From Thiohalocapsa sp963698775 (GTDB lineage Bacteria > Pseudomonadota > Gammaproteobacteria > Chromatiales > Chromatiaceae): 64,000 nucleotides of DNA. Below the pieces are notes generated by a model that was not told the DNA's origin, searched no databases, and saw only the letters and a list, made by a program, of their open reading frames with translations. Each line of letters starts with the position of its first letter. The first letter of the stretch is position 1. The DNA lies in assembly GCA_963698775.1 (NCBI GenBank), contig CAVOSE010000009.1:62001-126000 (forward strand). The letters are read 5' to 3'. A program made the translations under genes and the position numbers. Of this stretch, positions 56,188-64,000 are shown piece by piece.

Positions 56188-56301
56188 ATGAAAGTTCGTG
56201 CATCCGTTAAAAAGATCTGCCGTAATTGCAAGGTGATCCGCCGCAATGGTTCCGTGCGCGTGATCTGCAAGGACCCACGGCATAAACAACGCCAAGGCTA
56301 A
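56188..56301 (+). CDS. rpmJ: 50S ribosomal protein L36, zinc form
   Basis: L36 is the smallest ribosomal protein, at 37 residues. It starts MKVRASVKKICRNCKVIRRN and then has the third Cys and the His in VICKDPRHKQRQG, so the zinc ribbon (CxxC...C...H) is complete. It lies 48 bases after secY, its usual place at the end of the spc operon. Confidence 0.96.
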   Translation: MKVRASVKKICRNCKVIRRNGSVRVICKDPRHKQRQG

Positions 56302-56313
56302 GCTCGGTTTTGT

Positions 56314-56341
56314 TTGACCGAGAGCCGATAATTGTTATACT
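56314..56341 (+). promoter_or_regulatory. Promoter of the alpha operon (rpsM onward)
   Basis: TTGACC (five of six), a 16-base spacer and TATACT (five of six) lie between rpmJ and rpsM. Transcription would begin near 56348, about 45 bases before rpsM. It gives the alpha operon its own start besides read-through from spc. Confidence 0.68.
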
Positions 56342-56392
56342 AGGCGGTTTCCGCTCAGTCATTTCCGCCGATTTCCCAGGAGCTCACGCCGC

Positions 56393-56749
56393 ATGGCCCG
56401 TATCGCTGGAGTCAACATTCCGGACCGCAAGCATGCGCTCATCGCGCTGACGTCTATTTATGGTATCGGTCGGTCGCTCGCAGCGAAAATCTGCGACGAG
56501 GCCAACGTCCCGAGTACCACGCGCATGATCGATCTGACCGACGAAGAGGTCGAGCGCCTGCGTGCCGAGGTTGGCAAGTTTTCGGTGGAGGGCGACCTTC
56601 GTCGCGAGGTCTCCATGAACATCAAGCGCCTGATGGACCTCGGTTGTAACCGGGGCATCCGGCATCGGCGCGGTCTGCCGTTGCGTGGCCAGCGGACCCA
56701 GACCAACGCGCGTACCCGTAAGGGTCCGCGTCGCCCCATCAAGCGATAG
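56393..56749 (+). CDS. rpsM: 30S ribosomal protein S13
   Basis: S13 forms subunit bridges in the 30S head. It has 118 residues: ARIAGVNIPDRKHALIALTS, YGIGRSLAAKICDEA and GLPLRGQRTQTNARTRKGPR. A CCAGGAG site precedes the ATG. It is the first gene of the alpha operon. Confidence 0.97.
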   Translation: MARIAGVNIPDRKHALIALTSIYGIGRSLAAKICDEANVPSTTRMIDLTDEEVERLRAEVGKFSVEGDLRREVSMNIKRLMDLGCNRGIRHRRGLPLRGQRTQTNARTRKGPRRPIKR

Positions 56750-56825
56750 GCCCAATTCAGCGAAAGGCGGTTGGCCGTGGCGCATTGGCGCTAACGGTCA
56801 ACACCTGTAGCCCGGAGATTATCAA

Positions 56826-57212
56826 GTGGCGAAGCCAGTACGTACAAAGAAAAAGGTCAAGAAGCAGGTCGCCGATGGGATTGCCCACGTACATGCCTCC
56901 TTCAACAACACCATCGTGACCATCACTGATCGCCAGGGAAATGCCTTGGCCTGGGCCACCTCCGGTGGATCCGGCTTCCGTGGTTCTCGCAAGAGCACGC
57001 CGTTTGCCGCACAGGTTGCGGCATCCCGTGCCGGCGCCGCCGCGAAGGAGTTCGGTGTCATGAATCTCGACGTCAACGTCAAGGGGCCCGGTCCAGGACG
57101 CGAGTCCGCGGTCCGCGCGCTGAACAGCGCCGGTTTCAAGGTGACTAGCATCACCGACGTGACGCCGATTCCGCACAACGGCTGTCGGCCGCCAAAAAAG
57201 CGGCGTGTTTGA
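56826..57212 (+). CDS. rpsK: 30S ribosomal protein S11
   Basis: S11 lines the E-site platform. It has 128 residues from a GTG start: TKKKVKKQVADGIAHVHASF, NNTIVTITDRQGNALAWATS and the C-terminal TPIPHNGCRPPKKRRV. It is part of the alpha operon. Confidence 0.97.
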   Translation: MAKPVRTKKKVKKQVADGIAHVHASFNNTIVTITDRQGNALAWATSGGSGFRGSRKSTPFAAQVAASRAGAAAKEFGVMNLDVNVKGPGPGRESAVRALNSAGFKVTSITDVTPIPHNGCRPPKKRRV

Positions 57213-57242
57213 TGCGCCACGCTAACTGAAGAGAATTTTGAC

Positions 57243-57863
57243 ATGGCAAGGTATACCGGACCAACCTGCAAGCTGGCTCGGCGCGAAGGCGTCGATCTCG
57301 GGCTCAAGAGCCGTGCTCGTTCGCTGGAGACCAAATGCAAGATGGATAAGGTGCCTGGGCAGACCCAGGACCGCCGTCGACGCATCTCCGACTACGGGCT
57401 CCAGCTGCGAGAGAAGCAAAAAGTACGTCGAGTCTATGGCGTGATGGAGAAGCAGTTTCGCAACTATTATCACCAGGCGGCCCGAAAGAAGGGCGCAACC
57501 GGCGAGAATCTGTTGCAATTGCTCGAAACGCGCCTCGACAGTGTTGTCTATCGGATGGGGTTCGGCGCCACCCGTGCCGAGGCTCGTCAGTTGATCGGGC
57601 ACAAGGGCGTGCTGGTCAACGGCAAGATTGTGTCCATCCCGTCGTTCACGGTAAGCCCGGAGGACGAGATCGAGGTGCGCGAAAAGGCGAAAAAGCAGCT
57701 GCGCGTCCAGAGCGCCCTTGCGTTGGCAGAGCAGTACGGTTTTGCCGACTGGATCGACGTCGACAGCAAGGCGTTCAAGGGTGTTTTTAAACGCGTTCCA
57801 GACCGGGTCGACCTGCCGGCGGATATCAACGAATCGCTGATTGTCGAGCTTTACTCGAAGTAA
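57243..57863 (+). CDS. rpsD: 30S ribosomal protein S4, zinc-free form
   Basis: S4 nucleates 30S assembly and in E. coli represses the alpha operon. It has 206 residues: ARYTGPTCKLARREGVDLGL, QKVRRVYGVMEKQFRNYYHQ, and the S4 RNA-binding domain LETRLDSVVYRMGFGATRAE followed by LIGHKGVLVNGKIVSIPSFT. The N-terminal zinc Cys cluster of some S4 proteins is absent. Confidence 0.97.
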   Translation: MARYTGPTCKLARREGVDLGLKSRARSLETKCKMDKVPGQTQDRRRRISDYGLQLREKQKVRRVYGVMEKQFRNYYHQAARKKGATGENLLQLLETRLDSVVYRMGFGATRAEARQLIGHKGVLVNGKIVSIPSFTVSPEDEIEVREKAKKQLRVQSALALAEQYGFADWIDVDSKAFKGVFKRVPDRVDLPADINESLIVELYSK

Positions 57864-57884
57864 GCGGACTGCAGGGGAGTTTTT

Positions 57885-58898
57885 ATGGCCGACGTCGGTA
57901 CCGGATTTCTTAAGCCTCGCATCGTCAAGGTCGAGCCAGTGGCGGGCAGCCTGCATCGTGCCCGGGTGTCGATGGAGCCCCTTGAGCGGGGATTTGGGCA
58001 CACCTTGGGCAATGCGCTTCGCCGCATCCTTCTCTCCTCAATGGACGGGTACGCGGTCACCGAGGTCGAGATACAGGGCATCCTGCACGAGTACACCACC
58101 ATGGAAGGGGTGCAGCAGGATGTGCTCGAGATCATGCTCAATCTTAAGCAGCTCGCGATCACCCTACATGGGCGCGAAGAGGCAACATTCACGTTGAGCA
58201 AGGTCGGTCCTGGGCCCGTAACGGCCGCCGACATTGCAATCGATCATACGGCTGACATCGCCAATCCTGAGCTGGTCATCGCCAACTTGACCGGAGAAAC
58301 GGAACTCAGCATGACGCTGACCGTCCGCCGCGGGCTCGGGTACGAGCCGGCCACGCAGCGCGAGGCGGAATCGAGTGAAGATCGCCCGATCGGCAAGCTG
58401 CCACTCGACGCGTCGTTCAGCCCAGTGCGTCGTGTCGCGATCGAAGTGCAGTCGGCGCGCGTGGAGCAGCGTACCGATCTCGATCGGCTGGTGGTCGATA
58501 TCGAGACAAACGGTACCATTGATCCCAAGGAGGCGATTCAGCGGTCGGCGGGTATCATGCGGGACCAGCTGTCGAGCTTTGTCGACCTGGATCAAACAGT
58601 CGGTGCGGAAAGCCCCGTGGAGTACGCGCCGGAAGAACCGCCGTTCGATCCGATCCTGGTGCGGCCGGTCGATGAACTGGAATTGACGGTGCGTTCGGCG
58701 AATTGCCTCAAGGCCGAAAACATCTATTTAATTGGCGACCTGATTCAGCGCACCGAGGTGGAGTTGCTGAAGACACCCAACCTCGGCAAGAAGTCCCTGA
58801 CGGAGATCAAGGATGTACTGGCGACGCGGGGACTCTCTCTCGGCATGCGGCTAGACAACTGGCCGCCCGAGAACATCGAAGAACTGATGGTCAAGTAA
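57885..58898 (+). CDS. rpoA: DNA-directed RNA polymerase subunit alpha
   Basis: Alpha dimerises to start assembly of RNA polymerase, and its C-terminal domain binds UP elements and activators. It has 337 residues. The N-terminal domain has LERGFGHTLGNALRRILLSS, and the C-terminal domain has VDELELTVRSANCLKAENIY and KTPNLGKKSLTEIKDVLATR. It is part of the alpha operon between rpsD and rplQ. Confidence 0.98.
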   Translation: MADVGTGFLKPRIVKVEPVAGSLHRARVSMEPLERGFGHTLGNALRRILLSSMDGYAVTEVEIQGILHEYTTMEGVQQDVLEIMLNLKQLAITLHGREEATFTLSKVGPGPVTAADIAIDHTADIANPELVIANLTGETELSMTLTVRRGLGYEPATQREAESSEDRPIGKLPLDASFSPVRRVAIEVQSARVEQRTDLDRLVVDIETNGTIDPKEAIQRSAGIMRDQLSSFVDLDQTVGAESPVEYAPEEPPFDPILVRPVDELELTVRSANCLKAENIYLIGDLIQRTEVELLKTPNLGKKSLTEIKDVLATRGLSLGMRLDNWPPENIEELMVK

Positions 58899-58916
58899 AC
58901 AAGCGGAAGACGAACG

Positions 58917-59306
58917 ATGCGCCATCGTAAGGCTGGAAGACAACTCAACCGAAACAGTGCCCATCGTGAGGCGATGTTTCGCAATATGACTGGCTCGTTG
59001 ATTCGTCACGAGCTAATCAAGACGACAGTGCCAAAGGCTAAGGAGCTGAGGCGGGTCGCGGAGCCACTGATTACGCTGGCCAAGACGGACTCGATCCATC
59101 ATCGGCGGCTGGCATTTGCGCGGCTGCGGGACAAAGAAATCGTCGGCAAGCTGTTCTCGGATCTCGGGCCTCGGTACGAGGCGCGCCCCGGTGGCTATCT
59201 GCGCATTGTCAAGTGCGGATTCCGTGCCGGTGACGCGGCGCCGATGGCGTACGTCGAACTGGTCGACCGGCCGGTGGCCGAGACTGGAGAAGACGACGAC
59301 GAGTAA
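58917..59306 (+). CDS. rplQ: 50S ribosomal protein L17
   Basis: L17 lies at the tunnel exit. It has 129 residues: MRHRKAGRQLNRNSAHREAM, FRNMTGSLIRHELIKTTVPK and YLRIVKCGFRAGDAAPMAYV. It is the last gene of the alpha operon, with a strong terminator 35 bases downstream. Confidence 0.97.
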   Translation: MRHRKAGRQLNRNSAHREAMFRNMTGSLIRHELIKTTVPKAKELRRVAEPLITLAKTDSIHHRRLAFARLRDKEIVGKLFSDLGPRYEARPGGYLRIVKCGFRAGDAAPMAYVELVDRPVAETGEDDDE

Positions 59307-59340
59307 AGGCTTCGCACTGCCCTCCTGGGTTAAATGTGAC

Positions 59341-59371
59341 GAACAAAGCCGGGCAGTGCCCGGCTTTGTTC
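59341..59371 (+). terminator. Terminator of the alpha operon
   Basis: A perfect 14-pair stem, GAACAAAGCCGGGC with GCCCGGCTTTGTTC, has a three-base loop AGT. The 3' arm itself carries TTTGTT. Symmetry means it could act in both directions. It separates the ribosomal block from the DUF62 gene. Confidence 0.85.
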
Positions 59372-59444
59372 GTTCCGGTGTGGATGAAATTGTCGGTCTG
59401 GCGTCTATCAGCCGTCGTGAAGAACGCCGGACCTGGAGCGAGCG

Positions 59445-60194
59445 ATGAAGTTGAACACTTGGCCGCGGCGCATCGCATTGGTGACCGACTTTGGAGAGGG
59501 GCCCTATACGGGTCAAATGTTGCTGACCCTGTCCGCCCTCACCGACTGTCCAGTGGTGTCGTTGGTCTCGAATCTGGCACCATGGCGTCCGGACCTGGCC
59601 GCCTATCTGTTGCCGGGGCTGATGCAGCGGATGCCGTCTCAGACGCTGTACCTCTGTGTCGTCGATCCTGGTGTGGGTGGTCCCCGGGAAGCGCTGGCTG
59701 TCCAGGTTGGGAGCGATTGGTTGGTCGGGCCGGACAACGGGCTGTTCGTCCCGAGCATTCGGCGCGAGCCCCGGTCTTTGGTCCATCGGGTGCGATGGCG
59801 ACCTGAGATCCTTTCCGATAGCTTTCATGGCCGTGACCTGTTTGCCCCCATCGCCGCCGCGATCGCTGCCGGAGAACTACCGGATGCGGGTGAGGTTCTG
59901 CTCGACGCGCTGTCCGGCACGGATTGGCCCGCCGCATTGAACAAGGTCTGCTACGTCGACGCCTACGGCAACCTGATCACTGGTCTTAAGGCGGACGCCA
60001 TTCCGCGCGACACCCGCGTGAGGATTGGGGGGCGGCAGATCGGGTTCGCGCGTACCTTCTGTGAGGTGCCGCGGGATACGCCGTTTTGGTATGCCAACGC
60101 CTTCGGTCTGGTCGAGGTGGCCGCGAACCAGGCGCGTGCTGATGAACTGCTTGGTGTAGGCGCCGGCGATGCACTGACGTTGCTGCCCCATTGA
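59445..60194 (+). CDS. SAM hydroxide adenosyltransferase (DUF62 family)
   Basis: Enzymes of this family hydrolyse S-adenosylmethionine to adenosine and methionine, using a water-derived hydroxide; they are relatives of fluorinase. The protein has 249 residues. Signature segments are ALVTDFGEGPYTGQML, CVVDPGVGGPREALAV, VGPDNGLFVPS, SDSFHGRDLFAPIAAAIAAG, YVDAYGNLITG and FGLVEVAANQARADEL. The conserved Asp of TDFG and the His-Gly-Arg of FHGRD, tied to hydroxide formation, are present. It stands alone between the alpha-operon terminator and the DUF533 gene. Its role in the cell is not settled for the family. Confidence 0.9.
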   Translation: MKLNTWPRRIALVTDFGEGPYTGQMLLTLSALTDCPVVSLVSNLAPWRPDLAAYLLPGLMQRMPSQTLYLCVVDPGVGGPREALAVQVGSDWLVGPDNGLFVPSIRREPRSLVHRVRWRPEILSDSFHGRDLFAPIAAAIAAGELPDAGEVLLDALSGTDWPAALNKVCYVDAYGNLITGLKADAIPRDTRVRIGGRQIGFARTFCEVPRDTPFWYANAFGLVEVAANQARADELLGVGAGDALTLLPH

Positions 60195-60403
60195 GCGCGA
60201 GCGCCAGTCATGGCCGTGCCTTGCTGAACACCGAGGTATGTTGCAGGCGTCGTCCGGCCTTTGGTGCGCTACACTTCGCCGTGCCCGGCAATGCGTTACA
60301 AGCGGATTGTCGGGCGATGGCGCTCGGCAACCTGTTTGCCGGCGCATTCGAGTTGGATTGATTCACGGGCAGTTGCCCACCAAAACAGACAATGGAGCGA
60401 GCG

Positions 60404-61246
60404 ATGGCGAATTTTGCAGACCTGATTGGTGCCGTCATGCAGGGCGGGATGGCGCCGTCCAGCGGCAACCGCATCGGCAGCGCGTTGGAGCAACTGCAGC
60501 GGTCGGGATTCGGTGGGCTCGGGGGCAGCATGGGCGGCGCCCAGGCTGGAGCGCAGTCAGGTTCGGGAGCGGGTGGCTTGCTCGGCGGTATTTTCGACGC
60601 CGTGCAGGGTGGCTTGAGCGGAGCCGCGCAGAGCCCGGGTCAAGCGGGTGGCTTGGGGGCGCTCGTCGGCTCTCTGTTCGGTGGCGGAAAGGGCGCGGTG
60701 CAGGGCGGCATGCTTGCGGTACTCGCCAGCGTCGCCATGAAGGCACTCCAATCCGCTGGTCAGTCACCGTCTGCCGGTGCTGGGGCCGGCAGCGGGCTGC
60801 CGATGCCAAGTGTTAGTTCCGCTAACCCTTGGTCCGGTGGTGACATGCCCGTTGGGATGCGCATGCCCCGCAATACCGCGGAACAGGAAGCGCTTGAGAC
60901 CACCGCGCAGCTTGTGCTTAAAGGCATGATCAACGCCGCAAAATCCGACGGCCAGATTTCGCCCGACGAGATGCAGCGTATCGTCGGCAAGCTCCAGGAG
61001 TCCGGCGCCGATCAAGGCATGCAGCAGTGGGTCTTGCAGCAAATGCAGGAGCCTCTGAACGTGCTGGCATTTGCCGCCGAGATCCCGAACCAGGAGGTTG
61101 CCGCGCAGGTCTACGCGGGCTCGTTGCTGACCATCGAGGTGGATACGGACGCTGAGCGGCGGTATCTCCAACAGTTCGCCCAGGCCACAGACCTGCATCC
61201 TCTTGTAGTCGGGCAGATACACCAAACCCTTGGTGTGACGGCCTAA
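60404..61246 (+). CDS. DUF533/TerB-like protein with Gly-rich N-terminal half
   Basis: This protein has 280 residues. The N-terminal 120 are rich in Gly, Ala and Ser (GGLGGSMGGAQAGAQSGSGA) with a possible membrane-active segment (QGGMLAVLASVAMKALQSA). The C-terminal 130 residues (EALETTAQLVLKGMINAAKSDGQISPDEMQ, in separate parts, then LTIEVDTDAERRYLQQFAQA) match the DUF533 domain of the TerB-like helical superfamily. The AKSDGQISPDE loop looks like the Asp-rich metal-binding loop of TerB proteins. I chose the ATG at 60404, after AATGGAGCG, over the one at 60392. The function is unknown, probably envelope or stress related. Confidence 0.82.
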   Translation: MANFADLIGAVMQGGMAPSSGNRIGSALEQLQRSGFGGLGGSMGGAQAGAQSGSGAGGLLGGIFDAVQGGLSGAAQSPGQAGGLGALVGSLFGGGKGAVQGGMLAVLASVAMKALQSAGQSPSAGAGAGSGLPMPSVSSANPWSGGDMPVGMRMPRNTAEQEALETTAQLVLKGMINAAKSDGQISPDEMQRIVGKLQESGADQGMQQWVLQQMQEPLNVLAFAAEIPNQEVAAQVYAGSLLTIEVDTDAERRYLQQFAQATDLHPLVVGQIHQTLGVTA

Positions 61247-61351
61247 GGTGATGCCGAATGCGTTGGCTTAATCAGCGTGCACATCCGGCGGAAACGTCGG
61301 ATGACGTTGGCGCGGGCCGGAACCGATGGTACTCGCGCGTCCACAAAGCAG

Positions 61352-63484
61352 CTAACGGCGCACAGCGCGCATCGACACCAGCGGGTAGCTCACCAGCAGC
61401 GCGAGTTCGTCCTTGGTGTCGTATCTTGCTGCCAACTCGCGATCTCGACAGTCGCGCGGCAGGCACTCGCCAAACTTCAGCTCCGCAATGAATGCCTCGT
61501 CCAGTGGGATCGTGCGCTCGAAGGGATCGAGGTGCATAAGCCGGCCAATCGCCTGTTTCAGCGCTCTAGCGTCGACATCGCCACTGAAGGTGACGGACAG
61601 GTTGTCTGACTTAACGATGCCTGCCTGGTTTCGCAGCGCCTGTGGAATGGCAGCTGCGATGGCCGCATTGACGAGTTTGCCGGCGAAGGTCCACCAGACC
61701 ACGCCCCCGTCCTCTCCATGGATCAGGAAGCTACGGCCAGGTTCGACCCAGTCGTATTCCTCGCGCAGTGTCTGCATGAATTCCACGGCTCGCCGCGAAA
61801 ACTTGGCCGGAAAATCCTCCCGCGCGAGCATCCGTGTCATGGCCTGACACAGCGCGAACGGCAGCGGTTGGCCGGCACTCAGCCAACGTGAACGGCCGCG
61901 CAGATCGGTCGGTTCGACATAGGCCTTGCGCCTCGGCCAGTCGACGTACTTGGTCTGCCAGGAGCGTCCTCCCAGCGTCAACACCGATGGGCCGTCTTCT
62001 TTCAGGATGAAGGTCGATTGGTGCACCTCGCCGATCTCCTGTCGGCCATGGAACACCTTGACCGAAGGCGGACTGACGAACACCGAGAACAGCGCCATGA
62101 AGTGCTTGTCGCCGAACTGCCGCTCGCCGTCTTTGCCGATCCCGAGTATGCCTTGGTCAGCATGCAGGATCCCTGTTTGGGTCATGAACCGCATAATGCG
62201 TTCAAGCTGGTCCGCGTCGACGTCCGCCAAACCCGGCCGCCGCCCTAACCATGGCGGCCAATCGGAAACCGCGATACCGCGCTCTTGCAGGGCAAGCGCC
62301 ATGATCTGCTGAGCGAACAAGTGCAAAGGCAGCGGCGGCGGTGTCGTTGGCTCGACGTAGCCTTCAGCCCAAAGCTGAAGCAGTGCCGCCGCCTGTAAGA
62401 ACGACTGTTCCTTGGTGATCAGGAACAGGCAATTGCGCGTACTGCCGGGTCGTCGGCCAGTGCGCCCGATGCGTTGCAGAAAGGATGCGACGCTTGCGGG
62501 TGCGTCGATCTGGATCACCCGGTCAAGGTCGCCGACATCGATGCCCAACTCCAGCGTGCTGGTAGCGACGATGACACAGTCGCTGCCCTCGCTGAAGGCC
62601 TGTTCCGCGGCATGGCGCTCGTCCAGACTCAGGCAGCTATGCGACACGAAGGTGTTCACGCCCAGGCCGCGCAGGGCCATGGCCAATGCCTCGACGCCGG
62701 CCCGACTATCGCAAAAGACCAGCCGCTTCTCGCCCCGGTGCAAACGGGAAATGACCAGCGCCGCGTTGTCCAGGTTGCCGACCCAGTCGACTTCGACATC
62801 TGGCTCGGCTTGTGCATCGTCCTCCGTATCGCTCGACGGATTCAGCACGGCACGCGGCCGCTCGCACCCCGCGGCAAGCCAATCACAGAGCTGCCGCGGA
62901 TTGCCCACCGTGGCGGACAATCCCAGGCGCTGCAACTCCCGCCCCGCGATATGGCTTAGGCGCTCGAGCAGATACAGCAAGTGCCAGCCGCGATCGTCGC
63001 CGGCAAAGGCATGGACTTCATCGATGATCACGCAGCGCAGACCGGCGAAGAGTTGCCAGTGATCGATGCGTCCGGACACCAGTATCACCTCCAACGACTC
63101 CGGCGTCGTCAGCAGGATGTCGGGTGGCTCGGCGACGAGCCTCGCCTTGCGGGCCGGACCGACATCTCCGTGCCACAGTGCGACGCTGCGCCCGACCAGT
63201 CCCGCGTAATAGGAGAGGCGCGCCTCCAGGTTGTTCAGCAACGCCTTGATCGGGCAAACGTAGAGCACGCTCAGCCCCTGCCAGTCCTCTCGCAACAGCC
63301 GCGAGAGCACCGGCAATGCCGCCGCCTCGGTCTTGCCGCCGGCGGTCGGCGCCAACAGGATCGCATGTTCACCGTTCAGGATCGGCGCGATGGCCGCCTC
63401 CTGCAGCGGCCGCAGCGACGACCAGCCCAGGCTGTTGACGATGTGGTGTTGAATCGCCGGATGCAGTTGATCGAAAGCGTTCAT
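61352..63484 (-). CDS. Lhr-like DEAD/DEAH-box helicase of a probable defence locus (BrxHI-like)
   Basis: This superfamily 2 helicase has 710 residues. Walker A is APTAGGKT (45-52), the DExH box is DEVH (155-158), motif III is SAT (190-192), and motif VI is QRIGRTGRR (337-345). After the two RecA domains comes a winged-helix and beta-rich Lhr-type region, including FSVFVSPPSVKVFHGRQEIG and LTLGGRSWQTKYVDWPRRKA. The start overlaps the stop of the upstream ATPase by four bases (ATGA), so the two work as a pair. BREX type 2 loci end with brxD-brxHI in this order; a related DUF2791-helicase-TerB set is the alternative. It unwinds nucleic acid; the substrate is not known. Confidence 0.85.
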   Translation of the reverse strand: MNAFDQLHPAIQHHIVNSLGWSSLRPLQEAAIAPILNGEHAILLAPTAGGKTEAAALPVLSRLLREDWQGLSVLYVCPIKALLNNLEARLSYYAGLVGRSVALWHGDVGPARKARLVAEPPDILLTTPESLEVILVSGRIDHWQLFAGLRCVIIDEVHAFAGDDRGWHLLYLLERLSHIAGRELQRLGLSATVGNPRQLCDWLAAGCERPRAVLNPSSDTEDDAQAEPDVEVDWVGNLDNAALVISRLHRGEKRLVFCDSRAGVEALAMALRGLGVNTFVSHSCLSLDERHAAEQAFSEGSDCVIVATSTLELGIDVGDLDRVIQIDAPASVASFLQRIGRTGRRPGSTRNCLFLITKEQSFLQAAALLQLWAEGYVEPTTPPPLPLHLFAQQIMALALQERGIAVSDWPPWLGRRPGLADVDADQLERIMRFMTQTGILHADQGILGIGKDGERQFGDKHFMALFSVFVSPPSVKVFHGRQEIGEVHQSTFILKEDGPSVLTLGGRSWQTKYVDWPRRKAYVEPTDLRGRSRWLSAGQPLPFALCQAMTRMLAREDFPAKFSRRAVEFMQTLREEYDWVEPGRSFLIHGEDGGVVWWTFAGKLVNAAIAAAIPQALRNQAGIVKSDNLSVTFSGDVDARALKQAIGRLMHLDPFERTIPLDEAFIAELKFGECLPRDCRDRELAARYDTKDELALLVSYPLVSMRAVRR

Positions 63485-64000
63485 GGTTTTCCTGGTGACG
63501 AAGCTCCAGCTTCGTCACCAGGACGTTCATCCGTACCTGCGGGCAGGTCGAGCCGAATATCGTCGACACTGTCCGCTGATCGCGCGGCGCGCTCGACGGC
63601 GGTCAGTTCTTGCTCGCTGATGGTCAGCGCGTAGTGCCTGCGCGGATCGAAATCCGCAAACTGATCCACCCGGTCCAACACCTCTCCCACCAGTTTTTTC
63701 AGAAACACCCGCGGTGCGACGCCTACCTTACCGCCCAGGTTGCCGGTCACGGCCTGGGCAAGGGTTGCCACATAGGCATCGTCGACGAGCGTGCTGATGC
63801 GCGCGGATGCGCTAGATCCGGCATACAGGTCCCTCACTTTACAGCCCACCTCGCATAAGGACGTGGCGTCGAATCCCTTGAGCCGAATCTGCACCGCGCG
63901 TGGGTTGTCGAAGCGCGCATCGGTGGCGAAATCTACGGCCAGGCGCTGCGCCAACGGCGGCAGCCGCTGCACGCCCATGGGGCCATCGAAGAACGGCGGC
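63481..64000 (-). CDS. BrxD/DUF2791-type ATPase, C-terminal part only (gene runs off the right edge)
   Basis: Only the last 170 or so residues are inside the window. The frame is open to the final base, and residues before the ATG at 63978 (PPFFDGPMGVQRLPPLAQRL) fit the family, so that ATG is internal. The segments NPRAVQIRLKGFDATSLCEV, GGKVGVAPRVFLKKLVGEVL and DRVDQFADFDPRRHYALTIS resemble the C-terminus of DUF2791/BrxD P-loop proteins. The Walker motifs would lie outside the window. The last 15 codons are formed partly by a palindromic repeat. The family call is from pattern memory and needs a profile search. Confidence 0.72.
   Translation of the reverse strand, partial: PPFFDGPMGVQRLPPLAQRLAVDFATDARFDNPRAVQIRLKGFDATSLCEVGCKVRDLYAGSSASARISTLVDDAYVATLAQAVTGNLGGKVGVAPRVFLKKLVGEVLDRVDQFADFDPRRHYALTISEQELTAVERAARSADSVDDIRLDLPAGTDERPGDEAGASSPGKP
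63491..63522. repeat. 15-bp perfect palindromic hairpin inside the 3' end of the BrxD-like gene
   Basis: CCTGGTGACGAAGCT (63491-63505) is exactly complementary to AGCTTCGTCACCAGG (63508-63522), with only CC between. It encodes part of the poorly conserved tail (GDEAGASSPG) of the ATPase. The form resembles small dispersed palindromes of proteobacterial genomes, and it would fold strongly in mRNA just before the helicase start. Confidence 0.8.

Overview
The window is bacterial chromosome, high in GC. Gene content and order point to a gammaproteobacterium, probably of the Chromatiales (purple sulfur bacteria, Ectothiorhodospiraceae and relatives). The evidence is the hemA/prfA/prmC block divergent from TPR-ispE-tRNA(Gln)-prs-rplY-pth, the tRNA(Tyr)-tRNA(Gly)-tRNA(Thr)-tuf-tRNA(Trp)-secE-nusG block, and two near-identical tuf genes. 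The genus cannot be fixed from the sequence alone. Two Na+/H+ antiport systems side by side suggest a salty or alkaline habitat.

Layout. 1-2031 (+): ergothioneine genes egtB (cut by the left edge) and egtD. 2140-11184 (-): a sodium/proton block made of nhaD followed by an Mrp-type multisubunit antiporter in the order E-F-G-(A-tail+B fusion)-C-D-D'-small protein-D''. 11585-16543 (-): a MazG-like nucleotide pyrophosphohydrolase, a MoeB/ThiF-like E1 enzyme, a Cys-rich protein of unknown function, prmC, prfA and hemA. 16748-22126 (+): an exported TPR protein, ispE, tRNA-Gln, prs, rplY and pth; pth carries a +1 frameshift in a C run. 22667-24187 (+): a FadL-type outer-membrane channel. 24570-25913 (-): UDP-glucose 6-dehydrogenase. 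26166-59306 (+): the main translation and transcription superblock, comprising four tRNAs, tufA, secE-nusG, rplKA, rplJL, rpoBC, the str operon (rpsL-rpsG-fusA-tufB), and the S10, spc and alpha operons through secY-rpmJ, rpsM-K-D, rpoA and rplQ. 59445-61246 (+): a DUF62 SAM hydroxide adenosyltransferase and a DUF533/TerB-like protein. 61352-64000 (-): an Lhr-like DEAD/DEAH helicase translationally coupled to the C-terminus of a BrxD/DUF2791-type ATPase, which is the edge of a probable defence locus running out of the window.

How the parts work together. The 26-59 kb region supplies ribosomal proteins, RNA polymerase core subunits, elongation factors and the SecYE translocon. It carries recognisable regulatory signals: a strong promoter with a GC-rich discriminator before the tRNA cluster, an L10-type leader before rplJ, a hairpin with a T run between rplL and rpoB, a near-consensus promoter with a possible three-way attenuator before rpsL, an internal promoter before rpsM, and a 14-bp perfect terminator after rplQ. 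The antiporter block would exchange Na+ for H+ across the inner membrane.

Points of most interest: the Mrp cluster has archaeal Mbh-like gene order with extra antiporter subunits, a three-part fusion and no clear start codon for the fusion; the mnhE/mnhF junction is triplicated with an exact 20-bp period; pth is frameshifted; lolB is missing from its usual place; the str leader looks like an attenuator; and the right edge opens into a probable phage-defence locus.
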